DNA of 64,000 bases from Tipula vernalis (GCA_958295665.1 OY282560.1:205903420-205967419); one strand, 5' to 3'; numbered from the stretch's first letter, positions 48,451-59,221 are shown. Notes: generated from the letters alone by a model not told the origin. Numbers and translations: made by a program.

Positions 48451-50589
48451 CTAAATCATTGGATCTGATGAAAATGGAAGCCTCACTATGAATCTTCCCT
48501 CACTATCACGCGTGGTGAATTTAGTGAAATGATTTTCACAATCAATTTCTTCGGACGAAAGTGGTTTGATGGAATGAGGGAGATTTTCGATGGTCCAAAA
48601 CTTCTCTATCTGCTCGCTCAATTGCTTCGAACTGTCAACAACTGCATGGCAAGTGTGGTTTGATTGTGTGTGCGACGACATGTTTCCGGAAACAACCCAG
48701 CCTAATACGGTATTCTGGAGCATAGGAAAATGATTAGCCAGCCTGATTTGACCCACCGACAGTAGTTCTTGGTAAATTTCTGCACCTAGCAGCAAATCAA
48801 TATCTTGGAATTTAAAGAATTCAGGATCTGCTAACTTGACATTTGATGGTATTGACCAAGCCTTGATGTTGTAAACTGTTGTGGTTGGTTGATAGCTGGT
48901 TATTCTTGATAATACTTGGACATCTAGCGTGGTGGAAAAATTGGTCGTGGTTGACCTCAAGGTGATTGTTACACAACTGGAACATGCAATGGCGTTGGAT
49001 CCAATCCCATGAATTTTTGTAGCACTATTGCGACGTGGTAACTTCAGCAGCGATAAAAACGACTCGGTCATAAAATTTAGTTGGGACCCGGAGTCTAAGA
49101 GTGCCCTCCCAATCACTGGATGTCCAGCATGATCAAGAACCTGAATCAGTGCTGTGGCTAAGTACACGAATGATGGTGACTTTGATTTTGAATGGTCAGC
49201 AGCAAGGGCTGACTGTGTTGATTTGCTTGCGGTTATTGAGTTGCTTGCATCGCAAGTCGTAGCCATTGATGATGATCCAGGCTTCGATACTGCAGACAGC
49301 GGTTCAGCTTTGGAATGTGTGGAAATAGGTTCATTGGCAACTCTATGTAACAGTGAATGATGTTGAGAATTACAGTGTCGGCAACGCATGGTGACTGGAC
49401 ACGACGAAACCGTATGATCGGAGCGAAGACAATTAAAACATAAATTTGACTTCGTTATGAAATTGTGACGCTGATCAACGGTGAAATGCAGAAATTTGAG
49501 ACATCTAGATAATGAATGTCCATTGGTTTTGCAGTGTACACAATAGTAATTAGCATTAGTGCTAGCAAGCGATGTTGCAGTCGAGCGATTGTAGCGATTC
49601 TCGGGTTTCAATGTTGACCCGATTGCACCAGACGATGGTGGTACAGCCCTTGATTGAATGTAGCGATTAGCAGACGATGTTGGTACAGACCTTGAGTTAT
49701 TGTCTAACCGATGTGCACGGGAACTGATAAAATTGCATAAGTCGTTTACTGTTGGAAGGTGAGTTGACGGGGCAACATCATTCCACTTGTGTTTTGTCTC
49801 ACGATCTAATTTGGAAAGCATTAGATAGACTATCAGGTAATCCCATTGCTTCACCGGTCTTTTTTGTGCTTCTAGAGCTCGCAAATGAGATCGAAAATGG
49901 TCTAACAGACCCAATAGTTGTTTGGAGTCTGGTTGATCGATCGGTTTTACGTTAAACAATTCTTGAATGTGTTTCTCGATGATGAAATTTGGCTTGTCAA
50001 AACGATCCTTGAGAATGCTCATTGCTACCTTATAATTTTCTTCACTCAACTCAACTGCTGCGACAGCACTAGCAGCGACACCTCCTAGCGCAAGCTTCAA
50101 ATACTGAAATCTGGTTTGATCAGTCAACGATGGATTGTTGTGAATGAGAGTGTTGAATGTGCCAATAAATGAGTGCCAGTCCAAATATTCACCACTGAAA
50201 GTTGGTAACTCGACTGTTGGAAGCTTGGCGCTCATTGTTGGTAAAATGGCATTTGCTTGAGTAGGCTTATCTTCTCCTATTTGTGCTTTACGGCGTGCCT
50301 CTTTCAGCTCGTCTACTTTGTCCTCGAATTCTGCCATAACGTTGATGTATAAATTTTCGATTCGCTCTCGAACCGCGTCTGATAATAATTCAGTGTCCAT
50401 GATGTCGTACGGTGGCAACATTCTCTGGTACACTGACCAACTTTCATTAATTTCGCTAATGCGGTATTGTATTTGTTTAATTTTTGCAGTGGCGAGTTGA
50501 GTCTCGGCAAACGTTTCATATCGTTCCAATTTTTCGATGAAATTGTCTATGAATTGCTTTGATCGACGTGGATCCACGATTGGCGCCAT
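48451..50589 (-). CDS. BEL/Pao Gag-protease part of the polyprotein, ends at TAG
   Basis: 712 codons from ATG 50589 (MAPIVDPRRS). Residues about 110-300 form the DUF1759 Gag-like region (LPTVELPTFSGEYLDWHSF, then KLDRETKHKW). About 345-415 are zinc knuckles (YCVHCKTNGHSLSRC, LCFNCLRSDHTVSSC, CRHCNSQHH). About 470-640 are the DUF1758-type aspartic protease, with ALLDSGSQLNFM as the active-site D-S-G. The frame stops at TAG 48451-48453, then continues uninterrupted for 40 codons (with a TRRFYSLERRL block that normally follows in this family) into Pol. A single change therefore separates Gag-protease from Pol. The natural BEL polyprotein is normally one frame, so this is most simply a nonsense mutation; programmed read-through is the alternative. 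Confidence 0.92.
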   Translation of the reverse strand: MAPIVDPRRSKQFIDNFIEKLERYETFAETQLATAKIKQIQYRISEINESWSVYQRMLPPYDIMDTELLSDAVRERIENLYINVMAEFEDKVDELKEARRKAQIGEDKPTQANAILPTMSAKLPTVELPTFSGEYLDWHSFIGTFNTLIHNNPSLTDQTRFQYLKLALGGVAASAVAAVELSEENYKVAMSILKDRFDKPNFIIEKHIQELFNVKPIDQPDSKQLLGLLDHFRSHLRALEAQKRPVKQWDYLIVYLMLSKLDRETKHKWNDVAPSTHLPTVNDLCNFISSRAHRLDNNSRSVPTSSANRYIQSRAVPPSSGAIGSTLKPENRYNRSTATSLASTNANYYCVHCKTNGHSLSRCLKFLHFTVDQRHNFITKSNLCFNCLRSDHTVSSCPVTMRCRHCNSQHHSLLHRVANEPISTHSKAEPLSAVSKPGSSSMATTCDASNSITASKSTQSALAADHSKSKSPSFVYLATALIQVLDHAGHPVIGRALLDSGSQLNFMTESFLSLLKLPRRNSATKIHGIGSNAIACSSCVTITLRSTTTNFSTTLDVQVLSRITSYQPTTTVYNIKAWSIPSNVKLADPEFFKFQDIDLLLGAEIYQELLSVGQIRLANHFPMLQNTVLGWVVSGNMSSHTQSNHTCHAVVDSSKQLSEQIEKFWTIENLPHSIKPLSSEEIDCENHFTKFTTRDSEGRFIVRLPFSSDPMI

Positions 50590-50695
50590 TATACGAATAT
50601 AACTAAATTAATTTTACTCACGAGTTAAAATTAATATACTGTAGATTACGGTTATCCAGAATGTGGAAAATGAAAACGTGGTTTCTGTTGTTGAT

Positions 50696-50726
50696 GGCGT
50701 GGGTTCATACCCCACATCTGACACCA
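50696..50726 (-). promoter_or_regulatory. BEL primer-binding site, tRNA-Leu-like
   Basis: Two bases from the 5' LTR, the plus strand reads as the 3' end of a tRNA: a 5 bp T-stem (GTGGG/CCCAC) around the loop TTCATAC, acceptor strand ATCTGAC, discriminator A, then CCA (50724-50726). The pattern best fits a tRNA-Leu of the GTCAG...CTGACA type, from general knowledge of eukaryotic tRNA-Leu. The match covers the whole T-arm, longer than the usual 18 bases. Confidence 0.75.
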
Positions 50727-50728
50727 AA

Positions 50729-51399
50729 TGTTGGGACACAAGCCTTTTTGTGCCGTTGGTAAAAGATGTTTTTAGTTGAAACAGTGAATTAAGTTGTTTC
50801 CAAATTATATTTTTCTTATTATTAAATTATTTTTATTTTTTCTATAAATTTTCACACGGTTTGATTTTGTACCAATGGAGGTTAGTTTTTGAATGATAAT
50901 TTTATTGAATTTTTACAATAAAAACTTTCTTTTTGGAATTATAAAATTGACAGATGGACGAAGTGTTACCTAACGTTTTAATATTTAACTATAAATTTGC
51001 AGTAACAATACTGATGACAAAGTGTCATCTAAAATCGAATATTCGAACTATTATCGTAGATTTTAGTACATAGCTATGTGGTTCCATGGGTATTATTTAT
51101 TATTTTTGTTTTAGTGAATTTCAACCATCTGTCAAATTATATGTAAAAAATTACATTACATAAAGTTGTAAGTAAAATTATGTTATGCAAATTAACTATT
51201 AATTCTGATCTTTTTCTTTTTAGGTAGCAAATAAATTATATAAAGAAAGCCAGTGAAGCTGTATTGAAGTAACGATCAGATAAGTGTATAATATTTATTT
51301 AATAAGAAATGATTCTTTGTGTGTTTTTCTTTTACCTTTCAGGTTATGTTTAAGTTTGATGAGACGATTTTCCTGTTGCCGTTCGTTGTTGCTTCAACA
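50729..51399 (-). repeat. BEL 5' LTR
   Basis: 671 bp copy of 44616-45286 with two visible differences. It is the promoter-side LTR for the minus-strand element. AACAT follows at 51400-51404. Confidence 0.95.
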
Positions 51400-52020
51400 A
51401 ACATTATTTAAGAATAAAATATTTACTTTCGGAACAGGGAGGGTTACTCATGAAACAGGCATCGCTTCACCCTACTACTACATTTGATTGGCTTGGTATT
51501 ATTATATTTCGTTGTTGGTTTTCTTTTTCGGTAATTAAAACAGAATCTTCCTGTGTTGTAAATGAAATTGGTGATGTTACTTCGAAATAGGAGTTATAGT
51601 TCTTTGGTGCTTCCTGTTGTATTTTTCCTTGCACAGAACTCATAACACTATTAAAGATTATAAAATAAAAATATTTGTGTTTTGATTTATTACAATTTAA
51701 TATTAATATACTTACTTTGCTTCATCCTCGGTATTAGTTGTACTGTAGTACTCTTCGTAGAGTAACCCCTCCTCGAATGTGGCTATGTTCGATTGTTTAA
51801 TAACACATCGACTTTTGGTCCACTCTTCAACAACCGGTTCACTGCTAGAATCCTTTTGTAATTTGTTTAAACCACTGTTTGGCCAGAACAAAAATCCATT
51901 TACCACCCATTTGTGTGGTACTACACTATACTCTTTTATAACAAGAGCACCTCTTTTTTTTAAGGTCTCTACCAGAGAAAAATAATTTTCTACGCTTTCT
52001 CCCTCCATGATAAAGCGCAC

Positions 52021-54102
52021 GCAATAACAAACAAAATTGTAAATTTATCACACGACACGAAATTATAGATGGTAAAACATCGTAACAAAATTTTGACATA
52101 TCTCGCGCAAGCATGGCGAACAAAAAAAATTGTAAAGGCAGAGCTGTACTTTTAGATTCCTTGTTTGCGTTTTTCGTTTCTGATGTTCTTTCGAACATTT
52201 ACGACAATTAGTAAATTGATTAATTTTACTCGAATCAAATCAATTTTAAAATTCCATATTTTTTATGCTTTTCTGAAACATAAATTAAATTTGTTTATAA
52301 ATTTGCCTAGTTCGTGCTATAAATAGATGGTCACACATTTTCCATAGGCGTCGTTGATTTTCTTATTATATAATAGATTTATTATTTTTTTATAATTTTT
52401 TTGGTTACTTCACTGGAAGTTGGGCAGAACGATGTAAAAATGAGTTCCAGTACGATAATGTTTTACCTATAAGTCGATTAACACCCTATTACGTACATAT
52501 TTTTTCTGACTTGTTTAGTAAAATTTTTCCTAAACAAGTAGAAATAGAATTCGAAAACGCAATTTGAAATTGACCTAAAAGTAGAAATTACTTAAACAAG
52601 AATTTTCGACTTAAAATAAGTAATTTTGTTTTAAACCGATGGATATTTCGTCGCTAAGGTCGAATAATTTAGTAATTATGGAAAATAAAGACGATTTTTA
52701 AAAATCCGCCATATGTATTTTGCTTAATAATGACCGTGAACCGAAATTTGATGTTACCGAAATGACAAAAAAAATTATTTCTGTATAAATTATATAAAAA
52801 CAAAATTACAATATAAATTATTTATAGATGGCATTTCAATTTTTTCAGGCAGAAAGTGCGTTTTCATCGAAAAATTTTCAACGGCATTATGTTTTATATT
52901 GACACAATACTTAATTTCGCGCATATTAAAAATGTAATGTATTATTTTTCTCGTGATATTATTCATTTGTATTTTCCATTTTAATAATAATAAAATAACT
53001 TGTTTCATTTTTCTGAAAAGTTATATTATAACTGGGTAACATGATTGTCGTAGTAGAAAATTAGGAGAAAATAACTTATATTTTCCGTCGAATCGACGTA
53101 AAACTAACCAAAAAAAATGGAGGTGTGGCCAACACACGACTTTCTTTTACGAACAGATAATTTTCTAATTTTTTTTTTTTTAATTTTTTTTTTTATTTGT
53201 TTTTAATTTTTGGAAACATTTTGTATTAATTAGTATTTTGTAAACCTTATACTTTTTAAGATATTTGCAAAACAAATTTTCTGGATCAAGGGAGTGGCCA
53301 CTTCCGGTTAGCCGATTTGGAGTAAAATTCACTGGGACCTCCCAATTTATCAAAAAAGCTTAAATTGGAAGTTTCAGTCCGATTAATTAAACCATATGGG
53401 CTGTAGAGAGGACACAGACAGACTGACAGACTAACAGACAGACAGACTGACAGACTGACAGACTGACAGACTGACAGACTGACAGACTGACAGACTGACA
53501 GACTGACAGACTGACAGACTGACAGACTGACAGACTGACAGACTGACAGACTGACAGACTGACAGACTGACAGACTGACAGACTGACAGACTGACAGACT
53601 GACAGACTGACAGACTGACAGACTGACAGACTGACAGACTGACAGACTGACAGACTGACAGACTGACAGACTGACAGACTGACAGACTGACAGACTGACA
53701 GACTGACAGACTGACAGACTGACAGACTGACAGACTGACAGACTGACAGACTGACAGACTGACAGACAGACAGACACCATTTCGAAACCCACTTTTTCGG
53801 ACTCAGGGGACCTCAAAACAACTAAATCTCTAAAAATCTCAAGGTCCAAAATTTTCATGATTACTATACTTTATTTTACTAGAGTAAAAGAAAGTAATAG
53901 GTAAAAGGAGAAAGTGAAAATGTACCTAAATAACACTTTTTAGGTATAATTTTATGTCGAATCGACGTCGAAAAATTCTCCAATTATGTTGATTCGACGT
54001 CGATTCGATGTAACCTTACACCTATTTGGTTAGTGTTTTTCGTTTTCAAAGACTATTTTTAAGTAAAAATCTACCTATAATCGACATAATTTGTTTGTTG
54101 GG
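52021..54102. other. Right arm of the second CACTA-like element
   Basis: Upstream region of the DUF4806-type gene plus subterminal repeats. Words TTTTACCTATAAG (52463), AATAGGTAAAAG (53895), GTACCTAAATAAC (53922), TTTTAGGTATAA (53938), CACCTATTTGG (54021) and CTACCTATAATCG (54071) repeat. ATTCGACGTCGA-type palindromes recur at about 53087, 53955 and 53989. A tandem array occupies 53411-53777. No gene apart from the DUF4806-type first exon. Confidence 0.6.
53411..53777. repeat. (GACTGACA)n tandem array, about 45 units
   Basis: An 8-base unit GACTGACA repeated with hardly any variation, with a few plain GACA units at both ends. On the minus strand it reads as a long LSVCQSVS-type frame (53858-53286), whose flanking unique parts (NRTETSNLSFFDKLGGPSEF) stay in frame, but the whole has no recognisable function. 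Length variation between individuals is likely. Confidence 0.95.
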
Positions 54103-54104
54103 AG

Positions 54105-56105
54105 ATACTAAGCTGTGTTCGTATGCGGTATTATTTTCCGATTTATGGTAATCGGAATATGTTCGATTCGTCTGTTTGTAAAGTTGATGTGAACTGATTT
54201 AGCTTCATTTAGTTTTATTCTCCATCTTTTTGTCCATTTATATATTTGAGTTATAGCTGATTGTAACTTCTGTGTTGATTCTTCGTTGCTTTTTCCAACA
54301 GCTAAGATCGCCGTATCATCTGCGAAAGTTGCCACTGTGTTGTTTTCTAATGTAGGAAGATCATAAGTATATAGTAGGTACAAAACCGGCCCTAATACAC
54401 ATATTTCAAGCGGAACTCCTGCATTGATTTCTTTCAATTCGGAAAATGTATCATCTAACTTAATCCTGAAGAACCTATCTTTCAAGTAAGATTCCAGTAT
54501 CTTAGCAAATTGCATTGGTAGAAGATTCCTTAACTTGTGGTTAATTCCTTCATGCCACACTCTATCAAACGCTTGTGTAACGTCTCGAAATACTGTTGAA
54601 CAGACTTTTTTCTCCTCTAATGCTTTCTCAATTATACTGGTTATTCTGTGTACTTGATCGATTGATCAAGAGTTGATATTGGTTGCGAAAACCGAACTGA
54701 TGATTTGGGATCAAGTTTTTACTCTCGATTATCGGATTTTTTTTTTTTACCAGAAGCTTCTGAAAGAGTTTGGATATGACTGGCAATAGCGAAATTGGCC
54801 TATAAGACAATGTTATGTGTTGTGGTTTCCCAGGTTTTGGGATCAAAGTTACTTCTGCGATTTTCCATAAGCTTGGTACACATTTGATTCTAAATGCTGC
54901 ATTTATAAGATTGGTGAGTTTCACCAGAGCTTTCCTTGGCAGTTCTTTTAAAATTTCTGCAGTAATAAGATTGTACCCATGAGCTTTTTTCGTATTCATA
55001 TTAGCTTTTATCTCACGCATGACTTCTTTTGGTGTTGTGGGTAGGATTTCTTTACTTTCTTGCACAGCTTGTTCAGTTATTATCTTGGCTTCCAGCGTTT
55101 GATATTCATGTGGCTGGAATATTTTTTCGAGGTGTTCAGCAAATTCTCGAGCTTTGTCTTCATTATTTATAACCCATTTCTCACCTGCTATTTTTATTGG
55201 GGAAATCTGCATTATTGGTCTTTTGATTCTTTTGGTTGCTTTCCAAACAGAATAATCAGTAATGTTATCGTTAGTTAATTTTTTTAAATAGTTACTGATT
55301 GATTCATCTTTCAATTCTTTGATCTCTCTTCTTAATTGTTGAGTGAGATTGTTAAAATGTATTTTATCTTGGGAGGCCGTTTTTTGTTGCAATACTCTTC
55401 CCGCTCTTCTTTTTTCTGCGATGAGTTCCCTAATTTCCATAGGGTAGTTGTTTCCCTTGATTTCAGCTTGATAGCAGCTGCTTGTATTTCTTCCGTTTCA
55501 TATTTTAACTCCTCATAGTGATGAATACTATTTCTAATTATAACAGCACTACCTCCTTTAGCAGTGTTTCCAGGGTGAATAGTGTGATATATTTGATAAT
55601 TTTTAAATTTAATGATTGATTGTTTAGTGAAGTGTGTTTCCGTGATGAGACATACATCGATTTTTTCCGTGTCCAGGACCACTTGCGATTCTTTTTGATG
55701 TTGCATCAGTCCATTGGCATTCCAACATAAGATTCTAAGATCATTGGCCATTTTTCTGTTTAGGGATGGCTCCCTTAGTGCTGTACTCTAGTTTCTAATC
55801 GCTCATCAAATGTATTTAGTCTGCTTATAATTAATTTAAGTGTTTGACTTATATCGTCATTTTGAGCTGTTGCTCATCATTACTTGAGCATAAGTCATTT
55901 TACCAAATTGTCCTTGAGTAGTTCCCGACACTCTACGATTTACTTTTGGTCGGTTCATCTTAACCGCTTGTTTCCTGAATAAACTTGGATTTTAAGCAAT
56001 CACGATCTTATTTTTGGAGGTATACTAGACACATTTGGTGGTTTCTACATAGTTGCAGCGTTGGAATATAGACCACGAGATACATGGCTATAGACGGTCA
56101 ACCCC
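54105..56105 (-). mobile_element. Jockey-clade LINE copy B, 5' and central part
   Basis: Minus-strand. 56105-55765 holds the end of ORF1 (RRVSGTTQGQFGKMTYAQV and ISQTLKLIISRLNTF, separated by a frameshift). 55751-55420 is the start of ORF2, the APE endonuclease (ILCWNANGL, VCLITETHF). An internal deletion removes the second half of the endonuclease. 55440-54108 is reverse transcriptase, with SYRPISLLPV and the catalytic FADD intact in the frame 54560-54108. The element continues at 40790-40121 beyond the inserted CACTA-like transposon. Confidence 0.9.
54108..55751 (-). pseudogene. Jockey LINE ORF2 (endonuclease-RT), broken
   Basis: Three frames make up the gene: 55751-55332 (endonuclease N-terminus fused by a deletion to the linker), 55440-54628 (linker and RT fingers), and 54560-54108 (RT palm with TFADDTAILAVG, then WRIKLNEAKSVHINF). 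The frames are separated by shifts near 55430 and 54650, and a TAG lies next to the insertion point at 54112-54114. The 3' end is at 40708-40337. Confidence 0.88.
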
Positions 56106-56264
56106 TACCCTATTGAGACGCACCCAACACTCATGTGTGTAATTTATCATATAAATTTATTGGATTATTTATTCAAGTTATAAATTAATGTTTAATTTTA
56201 TTGTTATTATATTATTTTAAAATGTTTGATTTCTTTTTAGAAAATGAAAATTTAATGAATTTGT

Positions 56265-56720
56265 ATGATAAAGCGCCCGCTATTTGTTAAATTTTTATTT
56301 TTCCCACTCTTCACCTACATCTATACTCTAGATGACCTGGACCTTGACAGTGTCTTAGGCCACGTTTCTGACACATCCCCCAAGAATGTTCTCTTCCGAA
56401 CCCAGCCACATGGACCATTAACTGTACGTTTTTTGTTTCGGTTCCTGGTATGTTAATGTGACTTCCATGCTTGAAATTAAACAGATTAACTTGCACCACA
56501 GCAAGTCAGCTTCATTTGAATTAAGGAAGTTGCTTGCTGGATCGCACACAAACTTCTGTTTTATTCAGGAACCTTATCTTCTCGATGGTTCTGTTTGTGA
56601 ACTAAACATTCGTTATGGTAGAATTTTTCTAGTAATTTCAGTGCGTCTCTTATTCACGAATGCAGTTCGGGGAATGCGGCGGGAAGTTATTGATATAAGT
56701 GTGTGCGCGTTCCCTATTGC
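56265..56720 (+). pseudogene. R1-like LINE ORF2 start, endonuclease fragment
   Basis: The plus-strand peptide MLEIKQINLHHSKSASFELR, then FCFIQEPYLLDGSVCELN (56467-56620), matches the N-terminus of the APE endonuclease of R1/I-type LINEs (the QxNLHHSKxA and QEP motifs). Later sequence diverges. The upstream 56265-56456 may be the end of ORF1, but I cannot confirm a zinc-knuckle pattern. Confidence 0.65.
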
Positions 56721-56760
56721 ATAAATAAAGGAAAAAGGAGATTTAGTTAATCAGTTTGCC

Positions 56761-59220
56761 TCATTGTCTATCAAAATATAAAATAAATCATAAAAATGAA
56801 CAAATTATTTTTAACACTTAACTAAATTAATTATCTGGAGGCTTTCCTTAAATAAACGGAATAGTTTTTAATATATTTACTTATAAATTAAGTTTAAAGT
56901 GAATTATATAATTGCTTCAATGCATATTTAATGATAAGAATACAAATTTAGCTTTTACAGAATTTTATTTTCATATTTATGATGTTTTCAGCGCTAAAAT
57001 GGACGGTGAGAAAGTTTTATTCGCATGAAAAGATTGTGACGTCATTTTTTTCCTTCTCAAGAAACATGAATCGGAAATGTGCATTTCTCACTGAAAATAC
57101 TTTTCATTATAATTTTCACGGAAGGAGAATTAACCCCCAGATATAATAGCATCCTAGACAAATTGAAGATGGCGGGGAAAATGGTGGTAATTATGAGATA
57201 TGTTGGTAAAAGCAATAGACTGTCGAAGGAACATCACGATCAGAATACCCCAAAGAGGTCTAGTGGAAAACATTACTGTCATATCTTCTTTACTGACGCC
57301 AAAAACGAACACTGACTTGGGTGCGAGCTTATTTGGGCCTAGGTATACATAGCTATGTATCCTTTGTCTAAAAAAAAATTCATAAAAACTGGGATATGTA
57401 TATTCTGGGAAAGCCATGCTTGGCTAAATTTTGCTGCGCTAATAATTATCGCAAGGTTCCATTGTCCATTCTATAATGAAATAATAATGATTAAAGATAA
57501 AATAGTTATTAGCTTCGTTATCATCATTAAAGCGTTTCAGTTTTAATTTATTGACCTCTTACGGTTACTGGGGCCATACGCTTAAAAAAGAGTGTGTAAG
57601 TATGAAACGGATATGACTAAACTAATATCCAAATTTTATTTTACTAAATAAATAAGAAATAATAATCATGAGTTACATACAATACTTTCATTCTTCAAAT
57701 CGTTAATAAAATGGAAACCTAAAAAAACAAAAGTGGTATTTTTGCACAAGTTTCTATATTTGTAGAATTAACAGCAAAAATAATTCAACATTCTTAAAAT
57801 CTGTGAAAACGCTTAATATTTTATTCTACACAACCGACCAATTAGCATTGAGCTACGCATTAGATATCTCTAATTCTTATCCCAATGAAAATCCCAAGAA
57901 ATCGGAAGTTTTATTTCACCAAGAATTGTTTTTTGCACGTGTACATCTGTACCTGTCCTATTGAACGAATTTATCTCTGTATACAAACAGTATTACATAA
58001 ACATAATTCGATTAAGAATTGTCGACTCAATTTTTAATGTCTTCAAAATTTGTGAAAAATTGAAAATTCATTTAACTTTTCTGAAATGATTACACCAGCT
58101 TATACCCATTCCATTGCCTCATTTCATCTATATATAAACCTATCAATCGAAGAGTAAATAACCGAATTTATATTGAAAATGGTTTGATGTATAAAACGTA
58201 AAGTAAATGATATAGGATGTAAGCAAAGTACCTAGATATACAAGCCACAAACATTAAATTTAAACCTATTATAAGGGTTGAGGAAGACAAAAATACATAT
58301 GAAAGTTATGTTTTTATAATTTCATTTGTATAATATGAAAAATGTCACAAAACTGAAATTTGATTACCAAGTTATCAAGAGGAATAATTGTTAATCTTGT
58401 ATAAAATTCTTTAATTAATGATTTAATAAAATCTCTTTATTTGCAAACGGAGCTTAAGGCGTCACACATTTCATTCACGTTTTTATTATTATTAGCCAAA
58501 AGTGACATCCACTTATAATTTCGACTATTCAAAACCAACATGTTGAAAAGATGAAAATATAAACCGTTGCTCCCGTGTTTAAATTCAGAGAGGAGTAGTT
58601 CACAAATTGAAAAAATTGAGATTTCAGCAAAATAAATTCATTTCTCATAATTTTGATGGTTTACATTCACAATTTCCGAAAATCTAAATCATTAAAAATT
58701 ATTTTAAAAATGTTTCTTTAATTAAAATAATAATACGTATACACAAAATTATTTATTTGTAAAGCTTTCCCATAATGATTTAAATACAGACGTTTTCCTA
58801 GAAAAATATTTTCATTTATTAATAATTGACTGAATATTTTTGATATAAATAATCAAAGGATAAATAATACAAAAAAAAAAACTCAAAGTATTAATTAAAA
58901 TTATAAATGTATAATAATTAAATAAATTTTTTAGAAACGAATTTTAGCTTAAATGGTCATTTTTCAATTAAATTTGGTAAATTATTGTAACGTTATTATT
59001 TTAATTAAAAAATTTCCGTACTGAAGTGATTGCCAAACTTTCGTTCAAGACCATCTCAAAATTTTTTGTTAATACACAATTTAAAAGTGTCCGAGCATTA
59101 AAATCCTTATCAGCGATGACAGCAATATACAGGGTGTTTCTTCAAAAATGCCAGTCTTTTATCTCGAGAACGGTGCTAGATAGGAGAAAACTACTTATAA
59201 TGAAATTTGTCAACGGTCAA
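56761..59220. other. No gene seen
   Basis: About 2.4 kb of AT-rich DNA without a convincing frame, repeat end or RNA gene. Short frames at 57079-57546 overlap on both strands and match nothing known to me. Confidence 0.45.
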
Positions 59221-59221
59221 G

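Larger units (their letters stand above)
44616..51399 (-). mobile_element. BEL/Pao LTR retrotransposon, full length (6784 bp)
   Basis: Two 671 bp LTRs (TG...CA), 5 bp target duplication AACAT (44611-44615 and 51400-51404), primer-binding site, polypurine tract, and Gag-Pol on the minus strand. By eye the LTRs differ at only two positions (C/T near 44685 versus 50798, and near 44776 versus 50889), so the insertion is recent. The polyprotein frame is continuous except for one TAG at 48451-48453. It sits inside the DUF4806-type gene of the second CACTA-like element. Confidence 0.95.
43908..52020 (-). pseudogene. DUF4806-family gene of the second CACTA-like element, interrupted by BEL
   Basis: Minus-strand exons: 52020-51716 (N-terminal VIKEYSVVPHKWVV...FLFWP block), a 68 nt intron with GTAAGT donor, 51647-51471, then a GTGAAG donor at 51470. 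Beyond the BEL insertion (44616-51399), coding resumes near 44590 and runs through the frame ending at 44030, with FKFPINTVDELKKW and TDGLQRGDKLG, which fits the DUF4806 domain found in many arthropod proteins and TEs. A one-base slip in an A-run near 44047 probably extends it to a stop at 43908. The upstream part near 44600 has a TAA before the expected acceptor. Its function is unknown; it is convergent with the transposase. The BEL lies within, or at the edge of, the intron. Confidence 0.7.
40793..54102 (+). mobile_element. Second CACTA-like two-gene transposon, inserted in LINE copy B
   Basis: Left end CCCAACTAACAATT (40793) and right end AATTTGTTTGTTGGG (ending 54102) are imperfect inverted repeats. 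AG flanks both sides (40791-40792 and 54103-54104), and deleting the insertion plus one AG restores the LINE frame at YLGMTLD. The span is 13.3 kb, or about 6.5 kb without the nested BEL. It carries a transposase gene (41521-43778, plus) and a convergent DUF4806-type gene (52020-43908, minus). Subterminal zones contain TACCTA/TAGGTA words on both sides and TCGACGTCGA palindromes on the right. The transposase is from a different branch than the one at 31596, and so are the termini. Confidence 0.85.

Noticed and set aside
45456..50500. Plus-strand frames of 60-160 codons opposite BEL gag-pol
   Set aside because: Antisense shadows of a long, strongly supported minus-strand polyprotein.
53411..53777. 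CRISPR array
   Set aside because: Units are 8 bases with no spacers; this is a eukaryotic simple tandem repeat.
53286..53858. 190-codon LSVCQSVS repeat protein
   Set aside because: An 8-base tandem array (GACTGACA) gives an open frame automatically; no start or expression signals.
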